Shown here: positions 51,406-60,635 of the stretch, piece by piece
How the letters are laid out: each line of letters opens with the position of its first letter
Position numbering within the stretch: the first letter of the stretch is position 1
Source of the DNA: JAMOQA01 sp964420365
GTDB taxonomy: Bacteria; Acidobacteriota; Polarisedimenticolia; J045
Direction of reading: 5' to 3'
DNA: 64,000 bases
NCBI GenBank assembly: GCA_964420365.1
Contig: CAYQTA010000094.1
Span: forward strand, 62,001-126,000
Notes under the pieces: generated by a model
Told to the model about the DNA's origin: nothing
Database searches by the model: none
Seen by the model: only the letters and a program-made list of their open reading frames with translations
Translations under genes and position numbers: made by a program

Positions 51406-52697
51406 CAGCGTTCCCCCCCCGCCTCGACCACCTCGCCCAGTGGATCGAGCCCGAGCAACAGCCGCCGCACCTGCTCGAGGGCGATGGTCGTCGCCCACGC
51501 CCGGATCGCGCCGCGGTCCCCCGGGAAGACATGGCGGGTGACCCGCTCCTCGCGGCCGTCCGCGACACCGATGTAGACGAGGCCGACCGGCTTCGTGTCG
51601 GTGCCGCCACCGGGGCCGGCGATCCCGGTGGTCGCCACGGAGACCTCGACCCCGAGCCGCTCGCGGGCGCCCCGGGCCATCGCGAGGGCGGTCTCCGGGC
51701 TGACGGCACCGCAGCGATCGAGGAGGGCCTCGGGCACCCCGAGGAAGCGGGTCTTCTCCTCGTTGGCGTACGCGACGACCCCGCCGGCGAAGAACTCGCT
51801 GGCCCCCGCGAGATCGGTCACCCGCTTGGCGACCAGCCCGCCGGTGCAGGACTCCGCCGCGCCCAGGCGGGCCCCGCGCTCCCGCAACAGGCGACCGAGC
51901 ACCTCGACCAGCGTGGTCTCGTCCCGCCCGTAACAGGCATCCCCGAGGGCCGCGGCGACCTTCTCCATGGCGGCCTCGAGGAGATCCCGCGCGTCCGCCT
52001 CGTCATCCCCGCGCGCCGCGAGGGCAACCTCGACCTCGCCCGGAAGGGCGTAGAACCCCGCCCGGAGGCGTGGATCTTCCGGCAGGACCTCCCCGACCCG
52101 CCGCGCCACCTCGAGTTCCGTGAGCCCGGCGGTCCGGAGGGCGCCCGCGAGGAGCACGGAGCTGCCCGCCAGCTCGCGCCGGACCCGCGGGATCACCGAC
52201 CGCTCGACCATGTCGCGGAACTCGGCGGGAACGCCGGGCAGACCGAAGAAGAGGGCCCTCCGGTGCCGCAACACGAAGCCGGACGCCGATCCCTTGGGAT
52301 TCGGCACCGGCTCGGCACCCTCGGGCAGGAGCGCCATCACCCGCGCCCCCTCCGGCATCTCGAGACCGCGGTCGCGGTAGCGCTTCTCCAGGGCGGCGAG
52401 CAGTCCCTCGTGAACGACCAGCGGAACACCGAGGGCCTTCGCCACCCCCTGCCGGGTGCGGTCGTCCACGGTCGGCCCCAGGCCTCCCGCGACGACGACC
52501 AGGTCGCTCCCCGAGCCGAGCGCCGCGTCGACCGCGGCGGCGATCCGGTCCTCGTCGTCCTCCACCAGCACGCGGGACGTCAGCTCGACCCCCAGCGGAC
52601 CGAGCTGGGCCCCGAGCCAGGGCCCGTTCCGCTCCTCGCGCCGGCCGGATACCAGCTCGCCACCGACCCCGAGGAAGATCGCCTCCGGTCGTCTCAT
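51402..52697 (-). CDS. cinA: CinA family protein (nicotinamide-nucleotide amidohydrolase with MoCF domain)
   Basis: This 431-residue protein has a MoaB/MogA-like N-terminal domain (VVVAGGLGPTVDDRTRQGV, FGLPGVPAEFRDMV) and a C-terminal amidohydrolase domain with the Ser in AAESCTGGLVAKRVT and TGIAGPGGGTDTKPVGL. Full-length CinA proteins deamidate nicotinamide mononucleotide in NAD recycling and some hydrolyse ADP-ribose. ATG overlaps the pgsA stop (ATGA). Confidence 0.94.
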   Translation of the reverse strand: MRRPEAIFLGVGGELVSGRREERNGPWLGAQLGPLGVELTSRVLVEDDEDRIAAAVDAALGSGSDLVVVAGGLGPTVDDRTRQGVAKALGVPLVVHEGLLAALEKRYRDRGLEMPEGARVMALLPEGAEPVPNPKGSASGFVLRHRRALFFGLPGVPAEFRDMVERSVIPRVRRELAGSSVLLAGALRTAGLTELEVARRVGEVLPEDPRLRAGFYALPGEVEVALAARGDDEADARDLLEAAMEKVAAALGDACYGRDETTLVEVLGRLLRERGARLGAAESCTGGLVAKRVTDLAGASEFFAGGVVAYANEEKTRFLGVPEALLDRCGAVSPETALAMARGARERLGVEVSVATTGIAGPGGGTDTKPVGLVYIGVADGREERVTRHVFPGDRGAIRAWATTIALEQVRRLLLGLDPLGEVVEAGGERC

Positions 52698-53317
52698 CGT
52701 CTTCCTCCCCGCCCGTCTCCCGCGTCCTCCGCCAGCAGGCCGGGCGCGATCCGGACGGCCTTCCAGACGTAGTGGGCCGCCGACCCGAGGGCGAGCAGCA
52801 TCGAGACCCAGAGGGCCGCGACTCCGAGGACACCGTACCGGCCCCACCGGTCCAGGGTCCGCGTCAGGATCAGCAGGACGATGGCCACCACCTGGGACGC
52901 CGTCTTGAGCTTCCCCCAGGGGGACGCCGGCAGGACGATTCCCCGGGTCAGCAGGACGGACCGCAGGCCGGACACGACGAACTCCCTGCCGATGATGATC
53001 ACGACCATCCAGGCGGGGGCCAGGCCCATCGCGACCAGGGAGATGAACGCCGCGGAGGTCAGCAGCTTGTCGGCCAGGGGATCGAGGAGCGTGCCGATGA
53101 CGGTCACCTGGCGGCGGCGGCGCGCGAGCCAGCCGTCGAGGATGTCGGTCACGGTCGCGAGCAGGAAGATCGCCACCCCGAGAACCTCCCGGAGGGCCGG
53201 GGAAGCCGCGCCGAAGAGGGGCGTGTCGGCCAGGCGCGACGGCGGCGCCAGGAGGACCACGACCAGGATCGGGACCAGGAAGATCCGGAAGATCGTGAGG
53301 ATGGTCGGCAGGTTCAT
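52694..53317 (-). CDS. pgsA: CDP-diacylglycerol-glycerol-3-phosphate 3-phosphatidyltransferase
   Basis: This 207-residue membrane protein carries the CDP-alcohol phosphatidyltransferase motif D-x2-DG-x2-AR-x8-G-x3-D-x3-D (from DILDGWLAR to LLDPLADK). It begins MNLPTILTIFRI, typical of PgsA. It makes phosphatidylglycerol phosphate, using glycerol 3-phosphate supplied by GpsA in the same operon. The ATG has only a weak ribosome binding site. First gene of the pgsA-cinA-thpR-plsY-gpsA-phosphatase operon. Confidence 0.93.
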   Translation of the reverse strand: MNLPTILTIFRIFLVPILVVVLLAPPSRLADTPLFGAASPALREVLGVAIFLLATVTDILDGWLARRRRQVTVIGTLLDPLADKLLTSAAFISLVAMGLAPAWMVVIIIGREFVVSGLRSVLLTRGIVLPASPWGKLKTASQVVAIVLLILTRTLDRWGRYGVLGVAALWVSMLLALGSAAHYVWKAVRIAPGLLAEDAGDGRGGRR

Positions 53318-53524
53318 GAGCGCCCCGGTTCCGCCCCGAAGGCGGTGGGCGGCCCCCCCGGAGCGAGAGGCACCCCGCCGCCGGAAGCCGCAGCAGCCTA
53401 CCACGGTGCGGGAAAGCGCAGCAACGAGCGCAGGCTCCCGGGGAACTGCTTGCCCCGGGCGCCGGGTCGGCGTACCCATCCACCGCGGGTCGGCGGGGCC
53501 GGCCCCGAAGGGGAGGTCCGGGAG

Positions 53525-54319
53525 ATGGACGTCCGGCAAGAAGGTGGCGAGCTCGGCACGGGGCCCGGCGGGCACGCCACCCGGTCACGGCCGGGACTGG
53601 AGCGCATCGCCTCCCTCCGGGACGCCCGCAGGGCCCTCGACGCCCTCGATCTCGGCGCCTTCCACGAGGCGGCCCGCCGGCTGCCGGGGGCCCTCGACGG
53701 GTCCCTCGGCCGCGTCGCCCTGGCTCTCGTCCTGTACGACCTGCTCCTCGAGGCGGCGGTCCTGTTCCGCCGCGGTCCGGTCACCAACCGGGAGCGCGAG
53801 GCTTGGCTCCTCGCCCTGGCCGAGGGCGAACGGGGCCCGGGACTCGCGCCGGCGTTCCGTGGCCTCCTGCGGGACGTGCTCCCGTCACCCGGCAGTCCCT
53901 GCGTGCGGGTCCACCCCCTGGTCGCCCGGGCCCGGGCGTTCATCGACGATCACCACTCCGAGGACGTGTCCCTCGCCCGGGTGGCGGCCCGCCTGGGAAC
54001 GACGAGGAGCTACCTGTCGACGCTGTTCCGCCGGCACTGCGGCATCACCCTGACCGAGTACATCCACCGCGTCCGGGTCCGCCGGGCGATCGGCCTCCTG
54101 CGATCGGGCAAGGACAGTCTCGCGGAGGTCGCCTTCGCGGTCGGCTACCGCAGCTACCGCCACTTCCACCGCAGTTTCCGGCGGCTCACCGGCCTGGCGC
54201 CCAAGGAATGGGTGCGCCGGGCCCGCTCCGGCCAGCGTCCCCCGGTCCCGTTTCTCCTCCCCGGCGAGCAGCGGCCAGCAGGCGAAAGTCCTGTGGCGGA
54301 GCACCCGGTCGATCATTAG
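53525..54319 (+). CDS. AraC-family transcriptional regulator
   Basis: This 264-residue protein ends in a double helix-turn-helix AraC domain (about residues 140-240), with DVSLARVAARLGTTRSYLSTLFRRHCG and the second motif SLAEVAFAVGYRSYRHFHRSFRRLTGLAPKEW. The N-terminal 130 residues are helical and do not resemble an arabinose-binding cupin. ATG follows GGGGAGGTCCGGGAG. The 207-base divergent region (53318-53524) contains a 7-bp inverted repeat (53437-53459) and a possible TTGCCC-17-TACCCA promoter (53450-53478). The likely target is the next gene or pgsA; not shown. Confidence 0.85.
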   Translation: MDVRQEGGELGTGPGGHATRSRPGLERIASLRDARRALDALDLGAFHEAARRLPGALDGSLGRVALALVLYDLLLEAAVLFRRGPVTNREREAWLLALAEGERGPGLAPAFRGLLRDVLPSPGSPCVRVHPLVARARAFIDDHHSEDVSLARVAARLGTTRSYLSTLFRRHCGITLTEYIHRVRVRRAIGLLRSGKDSLAEVAFAVGYRSYRHFHRSFRRLTGLAPKEWVRRARSGQRPPVPFLLPGEQRPAGESPVAEHPVDH

Positions 54320-54384
54320 GCTTGATCCTCGAGAACGTCTCCGTTCCCCCGGGGCCGGCCCGGTCCCCCAGGAGGAAGTGCCCG

Positions 54385-55923
54385 ATGACCTCGAGACTCC
54401 GGTCGTTCGTCGTTCCGCTGCTGCTGGTTTCCCTCGTCGCGCTGCCGGCGTCCGTCACCGCCCTTGCCGGCAACGACGACCTGGACGCGATCGTCACGCG
54501 CCTGGGATCGGCGAGCATGCGGGACCGGATCATGGGGCTCCGGGACATGATGCGGCTCAAGGTCCCGGCGGAGAAGGCGCGGCCGATCCTCGAGAAGATG
54601 ATCCAGGACCCCAGCGCCGAGGTCCGGGCCGAGCTGGTCTGGACGATCTACGAGCTCCTCGGTGGAAAGGGAGCGGACCTGCTCGAGAAGCTGTACGCCG
54701 ACCCGGACCACAAGGTCCGCGACGGCGCGCTGCGGGCCGCCTGCCGGATGTGGGACGTCCCCGACGCCCGGGACCTCTGCCGGGCCGGGATGGACGACCC
54801 CGATCACCGGGCCCGCATCGAGGTGATCAACACGCTGAAGGAGTTCTTCCCCCACGACCCGGAGGCCGCCGCCCTCTTCCGCAGGGGGCTCCAGGACCCG
54901 TCCGAGATGGTCCAGCGCTCGGCGGTGTTCGGGGCCCAGGCGGCCCGTGACCCCGAGGCGGTACCCCTCCTGGCCAGGGTGCTCCGGGAGTCCAGCGACC
55001 TGGCGGCGGTTCCCGCGGCGGACGAGGCCCTGGCGACGATCGGCACCGACGAGGCCGTCGACGTGCTCGTCTCCGTGCTGCCCCGCCCCAAGGGCGAGCC
55101 GGGCAAGCCGGCCAGGCCGACCGACGCGGTGCGTGCGGCGGCCGCGCGGGCCCTCGCCCGGATCCGCAACCCGAAGGCCCTCCCCGCGCTCCGGAAGGCC
55201 CTCGACGACCCGTCCCTGATCGTTCGGCTCGGCGCGATGGAGGCGATCCTCCAGATGAAGGACCGGAAGGCCGCTCCCCTCGTCTGCCGGCAGCTGGGCG
55301 ACAAGGAGGAGCGGATCCGCCGTTTCGCCCTCCGCGTGCTCCACCAGCTGGGCGACACGACGTGCCTCGACAGGATCCGGGACATGATGTTCCACGACCC
55401 GGTCCCGACGATCCGTGCGACCGCCACCGTCACCTACGCGGACCTGGTCGGCGAGAAGGCGATTCCCGACCTGCTCAAGCTCCGCGAGGACCTGGACTGG
55501 TCCGTCCGCCTGGAGGCGGCCGGCAGCCTGGCCGGCCTCGGGAAGCCGGCCGCGAAGGCCCTCGCGGAGTTCCTCGAGGACACGAACGCGGACGTCCGCG
55601 CCATGGCGATCACGGGGCTGGGCCAGATCGGCGGTCCGGACCAGGTTCCCGCCCTCGCCCGGCTGATCACCGACAAGGGCAAGAAGAACCGCCAGGTCCG
55701 CATGGCGGTGGCGGAGGCCCTCGGTTCGATCGGCGGCGCGGAGGGTGTCCCGGTCCTCGCCGAGCTGGCGGCGGACCCGGACCCGGCCGTTCGCCAGCGG
55801 GCGGCAACGTCCCTCGGTCGGATCGGGGGGGCGGAGGCCCGCAAGACCCTCGAGGTCCTGGCGAAGGACCGGGTCCCCTCGGTGCGGCGCGCCGCCAGGA
55901 CCGCCCTCGAATCCATGAAGTAG
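54385..55923 (+). CDS. Exported HEAT-repeat protein
   Basis: This 512-residue protein has a signal peptide (MTSRLRSFVVPLLLVSLVALPASVTALA). The rest is about a dozen HEAT/PBS-lyase-like repeats of 30-35 residues (e.g. DPSAEVRAELVWTIYELLGG, NPKALPALRKALDDPSLIVRLGAMEAI, GGAEGVPVLAELAADPDPAVRQRAATSLGRIGG). Such solenoids bind proteins; the partner here, probably periplasmic, is unknown. A strong AGGAGG precedes the ATG. A terminator hairpin directly follows the stop. Confidence 0.85.
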   Translation: MTSRLRSFVVPLLLVSLVALPASVTALAGNDDLDAIVTRLGSASMRDRIMGLRDMMRLKVPAEKARPILEKMIQDPSAEVRAELVWTIYELLGGKGADLLEKLYADPDHKVRDGALRAACRMWDVPDARDLCRAGMDDPDHRARIEVINTLKEFFPHDPEAAALFRRGLQDPSEMVQRSAVFGAQAARDPEAVPLLARVLRESSDLAAVPAADEALATIGTDEAVDVLVSVLPRPKGEPGKPARPTDAVRAAAARALARIRNPKALPALRKALDDPSLIVRLGAMEAILQMKDRKAAPLVCRQLGDKEERIRRFALRVLHQLGDTTCLDRIRDMMFHDPVPTIRATATVTYADLVGEKAIPDLLKLREDLDWSVRLEAAGSLAGLGKPAAKALAEFLEDTNADVRAMAITGLGQIGGPDQVPALARLITDKGKKNRQVRMAVAEALGSIGGAEGVPVLAELAADPDPAVRQRAATSLGRIGGAEARKTLEVLAKDRVPSVRRAARTALESMK

Positions 55924-55943
55924 GGGCGGCCGGCAGGCCGCCC
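55924..55943. terminator. Terminator hairpin after the HEAT-repeat gene
   Basis: A perfect 8-bp stem GGGCGGCC/GGCCGCCC with loop GGCA starts one base after the TAG stop. It lies in the 110-base region between convergent genes, so may serve both. No T-tract. Confidence 0.55.
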
Positions 55944-56033
55944 GCGGGTGCCGGGCGCGCGCGGTGCCGTCGTGCGCGTTTGCCGGATGATGCGCGGTGC
56001 GACGCGCCGCCCGGGCCGGCTCCCGGGGGGACC

Positions 56034-58484
56034 CTACTGGACGTAGCCGAGGCCGCGGAGGCGTTCGAGGGTCTCCTCGTCCACCTGCTCCTCCGCGACG
56101 CCGAGACGCGATCTCGTCTTCGCGGCGGCCGCGAGGTGATCCCGGACCAGTTCCCGCATCCGCGCGAGGTCGCGGGGACGGCGGCGGGCCAGGTCGCGTC
56201 GCTCCCCCGGGTCGTCCCGCAGGTCGAACAGCAGTTCCCGCGTCCCGCCCGCGGTCTCCCGGGCCACGTACTTGAGCGAGCCCCGCCAGGCCGCGTGGAG
56301 CGGTTCCCCGCCGAAACCGATCGCCTCCGCGAACACGGGGCGTGAACCGCAGCCCGCCCCCGACCAGCACGGAACGAGGCTCCGCCCGTCACCGAGGCGA
56401 TCCGCCACCCCGACGAGATCGAGCACCGTGGCCGGCACGTCGATGCCGGAAACCGTCTCCTCCACGACCTTTCCCGCGGGAACGCGCCCGGGCCAGGAAA
56501 CGATCAGCGGAACGCGCGTGACCTCCTCGAACAGGGTGTCCCCGTGGTCGAGGAGACCACGCTCGAAGAGCTCCTCCCCGTGGTCCGCGGTGACGACGAC
56601 GAGGGTCTGCTCCCGGAGGCCCTGCCGGTCCAGCTCGTCGAGCAGGGAACCGACCAGCGTATCGGCCCAGGCGAGCTGGCCGTCGTAGAGATCCCGGAAG
56701 GCCCGGGCATCCGACGGCGCCGCCGGGAAGATGCGGGTGTGGAAGCGGTAGTACTCGCTGATCGGTACGAGGGCCTCCGGCCAGGCGAAGCCGACGTGGT
56801 CGGCGGCCGCGAACCGGAGCCGGAATTCCCGCGGCGCGTGGTACGGCTGGTGCGGGGCGTAGGTGTGCACGAACAGGAACCAGGGCCCGCGCCCCCCGTG
56901 ACGAGCGAGCTCGGCGAGGGACGCCGCCGCCGTGCCCGGCAGCGAGTGCCGCCCATCGTAGCGATAGACGTCGAACCCCTGGGAGAAGCCGAACCGGGGC
57001 GAGACCCACGCGTTCTCGGTGACGGCCACCGTCCGGAAGCCATGCTCCCGGAGCACCTCCGCGAGCATGGTCTCCCGGCCGGACCCGCGAACCCTGAGCC
57101 GCTGGTCCGGGTGCAGGTACCCGTGGAACGCCCCGAGGTCGGGCAGCACGCCGTGGGCCGCCGGCGTGTAGCCGCTGAAGAGGGAGTAGTGGGACGGCAG
57201 CGTCCAGTTGGAGGCCGCCTCCGCGCGGGCGAACCGGGCTCCCTCCCGGGCGAGGGCGTCCAGGCGGGGCGTCACCGGGCGCGGGTTCCCGTAGCAGCCG
57301 AGCCGGTCGGCCCGGGCCGTGTCGAGGGACACGAGCAGGACGTTCGGCTTCCTGTCGGCGCTCCGCCTTGCCGGGTCCGGGAGGACCCGCGGTACCGAGA
57401 ACCCGGCGCCCGCCGGGGCGGGCCGGCGAAGGAGGCCGGCGAGGAAGCCGGCGGCCCGGACCTCGAACCTCACCGACGTGTCTCCCGTCCCGCCCGGAAG
57501 CGTGACCTCGTGGGGAACGAAGACCCCCCGGGAAGCATCCCCCGCGTGGACGACGTCGAGCACCGTCCTGCCGCCGGCGGTCACGAGGAAGCGCGCCCGG
57601 TTCCCGGCCGGAGCGAGGCAGGCGAACACGAGGGTGCTGCCCGCGGGAACGCGGAGCTCCGCCGGCAGGTCCTCGAGAAGTGGTCGCCACTCGACGCCCG
57701 TGTCCCGCTCGACGGGAGGCAGCTCTCCCGGGGGCTCCTCGAACGCGCCCTCCCGCCGCAGCCGGGCCTCGTACAGCCGGGCGAACTCCCGCCGGGCCCG
57801 CGCGGCAACGTCCGTTCGCCCGAGGCGCTCCGCGGCGCCGAGCGCCTGGTACCAGCCCTCCAGGTGATCCGGGTTGGCCCGCGTGGCCGCGAGGAACTCC
57901 TCGAGAGCATCCCCCTCCCGGCCCTCGGCGAGCAGAAGCAGCCCCAGGTGATAGTGGGGAGGCGCGTATTCCCGCCCCAGGTCGCGGGCCGTCTCGATCG
58001 ACCGTTCCAGGTACGCCCGTGCCCGGGCCCGGTCCCCGGCAAGCAGGGCCGAGTAGCCCGCCAGGTTCAGCACCCGCGGGTCCGGACCGACGAGCGGCTC
58101 GAGAACCGCGAGGGCCTCCCGGGGCCGGCCGAGGGTTCCGAGCAGCTTCCCGAGGGCGATCGCCACCTCCCGGTCCCGCGGGTGGGTGGCCAGGTGGGCC
58201 CGGTACCAGGAAGCCGCCTTCCCGGGCCGATCGAGCGTCTCGGCGACCCGGCCGGCGAGGAGGACCAGCCGCGCGTCCCCGCTCTCCGCCGCCCCCGCGA
58301 GGTCGGCCACCGCCTCGTCGGAACGGTCCGGGTGCTCGAGCCAGAACGAGGCTCGCTGCTCCCAGGTCGCGTTCCGGGGCGGCATGGCCCGCGGGGCCGT
58401 GCCCTTCTCCCCGCACCCGGTCCAGGCGACGAGCAGCGCGGCCAGGAACAGGACGGCCAGCGCTGGCAACCGACGACGCATCAT
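56034..58484 (-). CDS. TPR lipoprotein with a sulfatase/alkaline-phosphatase-fold domain (Thr nucleophile)
   Basis: This 816-residue protein has a lipoprotein signal (Cys in WTGCGEKG near residue 22). TPR-like units cover about residues 50-260 and a beta-rich linker about 270-375. The sulfatase-fold domain starts with NVLLVSLDTARADRLGCYG and has VVVTADHGEE with metal-binding Asp-His. The nucleophile position reads SNWTLPSHYS: Thr428 replaces the Cys/Ser of the C/S-x-P-x-R sulfatase signature. It is therefore probably a phospho-transferase or hydrolase of the LtaS/EptA kind rather than a formylglycine sulfatase. Its ATG overlaps the prmA stop (ATGA). Confidence 0.83.
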   Translation of the reverse strand: MMRRRLPALAVLFLAALLVAWTGCGEKGTAPRAMPPRNATWEQRASFWLEHPDRSDEAVADLAGAAESGDARLVLLAGRVAETLDRPGKAASWYRAHLATHPRDREVAIALGKLLGTLGRPREALAVLEPLVGPDPRVLNLAGYSALLAGDRARARAYLERSIETARDLGREYAPPHYHLGLLLLAEGREGDALEEFLAATRANPDHLEGWYQALGAAERLGRTDVAARARREFARLYEARLRREGAFEEPPGELPPVERDTGVEWRPLLEDLPAELRVPAGSTLVFACLAPAGNRARFLVTAGGRTVLDVVHAGDASRGVFVPHEVTLPGGTGDTSVRFEVRAAGFLAGLLRRPAPAGAGFSVPRVLPDPARRSADRKPNVLLVSLDTARADRLGCYGNPRPVTPRLDALAREGARFARAEAASNWTLPSHYSLFSGYTPAAHGVLPDLGAFHGYLHPDQRLRVRGSGRETMLAEVLREHGFRTVAVTENAWVSPRFGFSQGFDVYRYDGRHSLPGTAAASLAELARHGGRGPWFLFVHTYAPHQPYHAPREFRLRFAAADHVGFAWPEALVPISEYYRFHTRIFPAAPSDARAFRDLYDGQLAWADTLVGSLLDELDRQGLREQTLVVVTADHGEELFERGLLDHGDTLFEEVTRVPLIVSWPGRVPAGKVVEETVSGIDVPATVLDLVGVADRLGDGRSLVPCWSGAGCGSRPVFAEAIGFGGEPLHAAWRGSLKYVARETAGGTRELLFDLRDDPGERRDLARRRPRDLARMRELVRDHLAAAAKTRSRLGVAEEQVDEETLERLRGLGYVQ

Positions 58485-59365
58485 GGCCCCTCCTCCGCCC
58501 GGGCCAGGAGCAGGGCGGCCCACTCGCCCTCGCTCCGGGCGGTGACGCGGCGGAATCCCCGGGACGTCCAGGCCTCGGTGACCCGGTCCACGTCCTCCGG
58601 GGAAAACCCGGAGAGGATCGCCCGGGCTCCCGGAACGAGGTGGTTCGCCAGGGGCCCCGCGCCGCGGACCAGGGCCGTGCGGTGAACGTTGGCGAGCAGC
58701 AGCTCGAAGCGGGCACCGGGGCCGAGGACGCCCCAGCTCCCCGCGGCCACCGCGACCCGGGCTCCGCACCGGTTCCGCAGAACGTTCCCGCGGGCCACCT
58801 CGAGCACTCCCGGGTCGTCGTCGAGCGCGAGGACCGCCGCCGCGCCGAGAAGGGCCGCCCCGATGGCCAGGATGCCGGAACCCGTACCGAGATCGAGGAC
58901 CCGGTCTCCCGGTTCCAGCACGTCACCGAGAAGCTCGAGGCACATCCGCGTCGTCGCGTGTTCCCCGGTGCCGAAGGCCCGGCCCGGCGGCAGGAGGACC
59001 GGGACGCGCGGATCCTCCCGGGGCACGTCCCCCGGGTCGCTGACGACGACGAACCTGCCCGCCGGGATCGGGTCCCTCGGACCGAGGGACGCCTCCAGCC
59101 AACCGGGGTCGGCGATCGCCGCGGGCCCCTCCGGGTCCACGGCCCACGACGGGAGGTCCCTCGCGAACCGGGCGGCATCCGCCTGCCGGTCGAACCACGC
59201 GGTCACCCGCAGCCGACCCGGCCCGGCGGGGCGGCCTTCCGTGCCCCGGGCCCCGGCCGCCCAGGCGAGCCCGGCCCAGCCGTCCTCCCGGTCGACCGGG
59301 ACCACGGCCGCGACCCGGAACCAGCGACCGGGCAGGCGCGTCGGGGGATGCCGGTCCCCGGCCAT
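58481..59365 (-). CDS. prmA: Ribosomal protein L11 methyltransferase
   Basis: This 294-residue protein has the PrmA signature GRAFGTGEHATTRMCLELL followed by the SAM-binding loop VLDLGTGSGILAIGA and LLANVHRTAL (for N-P-PY-like motif NIl). It trimethylates L11. The N-terminal L11-recognition domain is divergent. It follows dnaJ by 3 bases, an order seen in many bacteria. Confidence 0.9.
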   Translation of the reverse strand: MAGDRHPPTRLPGRWFRVAAVVPVDREDGWAGLAWAAGARGTEGRPAGPGRLRVTAWFDRQADAARFARDLPSWAVDPEGPAAIADPGWLEASLGPRDPIPAGRFVVVSDPGDVPREDPRVPVLLPPGRAFGTGEHATTRMCLELLGDVLEPGDRVLDLGTGSGILAIGAALLGAAAVLALDDDPGVLEVARGNVLRNRCGARVAVAAGSWGVLGPGARFELLLANVHRTALVRGAGPLANHLVPGARAILSGFSPEDVDRVTEAWTSRGFRRVTARSEGEWAALLLARAEEGP

Positions 59366-59368
59366 GGA

Positions 59369-60577
59369 CTACTCCTCCCCGTCCGGGGAGGCCTCCCCGG
59401 TAGCAACCTGGTCCGGCTCCCCGGCGCCCCCCCCGCGCCCGCGGAAGAACCGGCGCACGCGGTCGAGGATCCCGTCGCCCTCCCGGTGCCGGGCCAGCCG
59501 CTCGTGTTCGAGTTCCCTGAGGCGCTCCCACAGCTCGCGCTCCCGCGCCGGCACCTTTCGTGGCGGCCGGGCCACCAGGTGCACGACGTGGTCTCCCCGG
59601 CCCCGCCGCCCCAGGCGCGGCACGCCCCGTCCCCGGAGCCGGAGCGTGGTCCCGGGCGCCGTCCCGGGGGGCACGTCCACCGTCTCGGTCCCGTGGAGAG
59701 TCTCCACGGTGAGACGGGCGCCCAGCACGAGGTCGGCGAACCCGACCTCGAGTTCCTGGTGCACGTCCGCCCCCTCCCGCCGGAGAACCGGGTGCTCCCG
59801 GACGCGGATGTCGATGTAGAGATCCCCCGGGGGACCCCCGGATCTTCCCGGTTCCCCCTCGCCGGCGACCCGCAGGCGCGTGCCGTCGTCGACGCCGGCC
59901 GGGACGGCCACCCGGACGGTACGCTCGACCTCCACGTGACCCCGGCCCCGGCATTCCCGGCACCGCTCCCGGACGACCCGGCCCTCGCCGCCGCAGGCGG
60001 GACAGGTGTGGGCCATCTGCAGGAAGCCGGTCCGAACGATCACCCGGCCCTGTCCCCCGCAGGTCCGGCAGGTGACGATTCCTCCCGGCGCGGCTCCCGA
60101 GCCCCCGCACGCCGGGCACGGCTCCCGGCGCCGGATCGTCACCGAGGTCTCCGTGCCGAAGACCGCCTCCTCGAACTCCACCTCCAGCGTCGTCCGGAGA
60201 TCGCTCCCCCGCCGGGGCCGCCCCCGGCCCCGGCGGCGGGACCCGCCCATGCCGGTCCCGAAGAGCTGCTCGAACAGGTCCTCGAGCCCGAACGCTCCCC
60301 CGAACGAGCCGAAGACCTCCTCGAAGATCGACGGGTCGAAGGCCGGGGGACCGTCGAAACCCTCGGCCCCGTACCGGTCGTAGCGGGCCCGCTTCTCCGG
60401 GTCGGAGAGGACTCCGTACGCCTCCGCCAGTTCCTTGAACCGTTCCTCGGCATCCTCGAGGTCCGGGTTGCGGTCCGGGTGCAGCTCGAGCGCGCGGCGC
60501 CGGTAGGCCCGCTTGATCTCCTCCTGGCTCGCGTCGCGGGAGACGCCGAGGATCGCGTAGTAGTCCTTGCCGCTCAC
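59369..60577 (-). CDS. dnaJ: Chaperone DnaJ (type I)
   Basis: This 402-residue protein has the J domain with HPD (ALELHPDRNPDLEDAEERF), a Gly/Phe-rich part, and the zinc-binding region with four CxxCxGxG motifs (CPACGGSG, CRTCGGQG, CPACGGEG, CRECRGRG). C-terminal substrate domains and a Gly/Arg-rich tail follow. It stimulates DnaK ATPase. The GTG at 60577 gives VSGKDYYAILGV; 58 bases separate it from dnaK. Confidence 0.96.
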   Translation of the reverse strand: MSGKDYYAILGVSRDASQEEIKRAYRRRALELHPDRNPDLEDAEERFKELAEAYGVLSDPEKRARYDRYGAEGFDGPPAFDPSIFEEVFGSFGGAFGLEDLFEQLFGTGMGGSRRRGRGRPRRGSDLRTTLEVEFEEAVFGTETSVTIRRREPCPACGGSGAAPGGIVTCRTCGGQGRVIVRTGFLQMAHTCPACGGEGRVVRERCRECRGRGHVEVERTVRVAVPAGVDDGTRLRVAGEGEPGRSGGPPGDLYIDIRVREHPVLRREGADVHQELEVGFADLVLGARLTVETLHGTETVDVPPGTAPGTTLRLRGRGVPRLGRRGRGDHVVHLVARPPRKVPARERELWERLRELEHERLARHREGDGILDRVRRFFRGRGGGAGEPDQVATGEASPDGEE

Positions 60578-60635
60578 GGGGCGTGAGTCTAGCCCCTCGG
60601 CGGGGCCCCGCCCACCGACCGCCGGGGGGCCGCGG

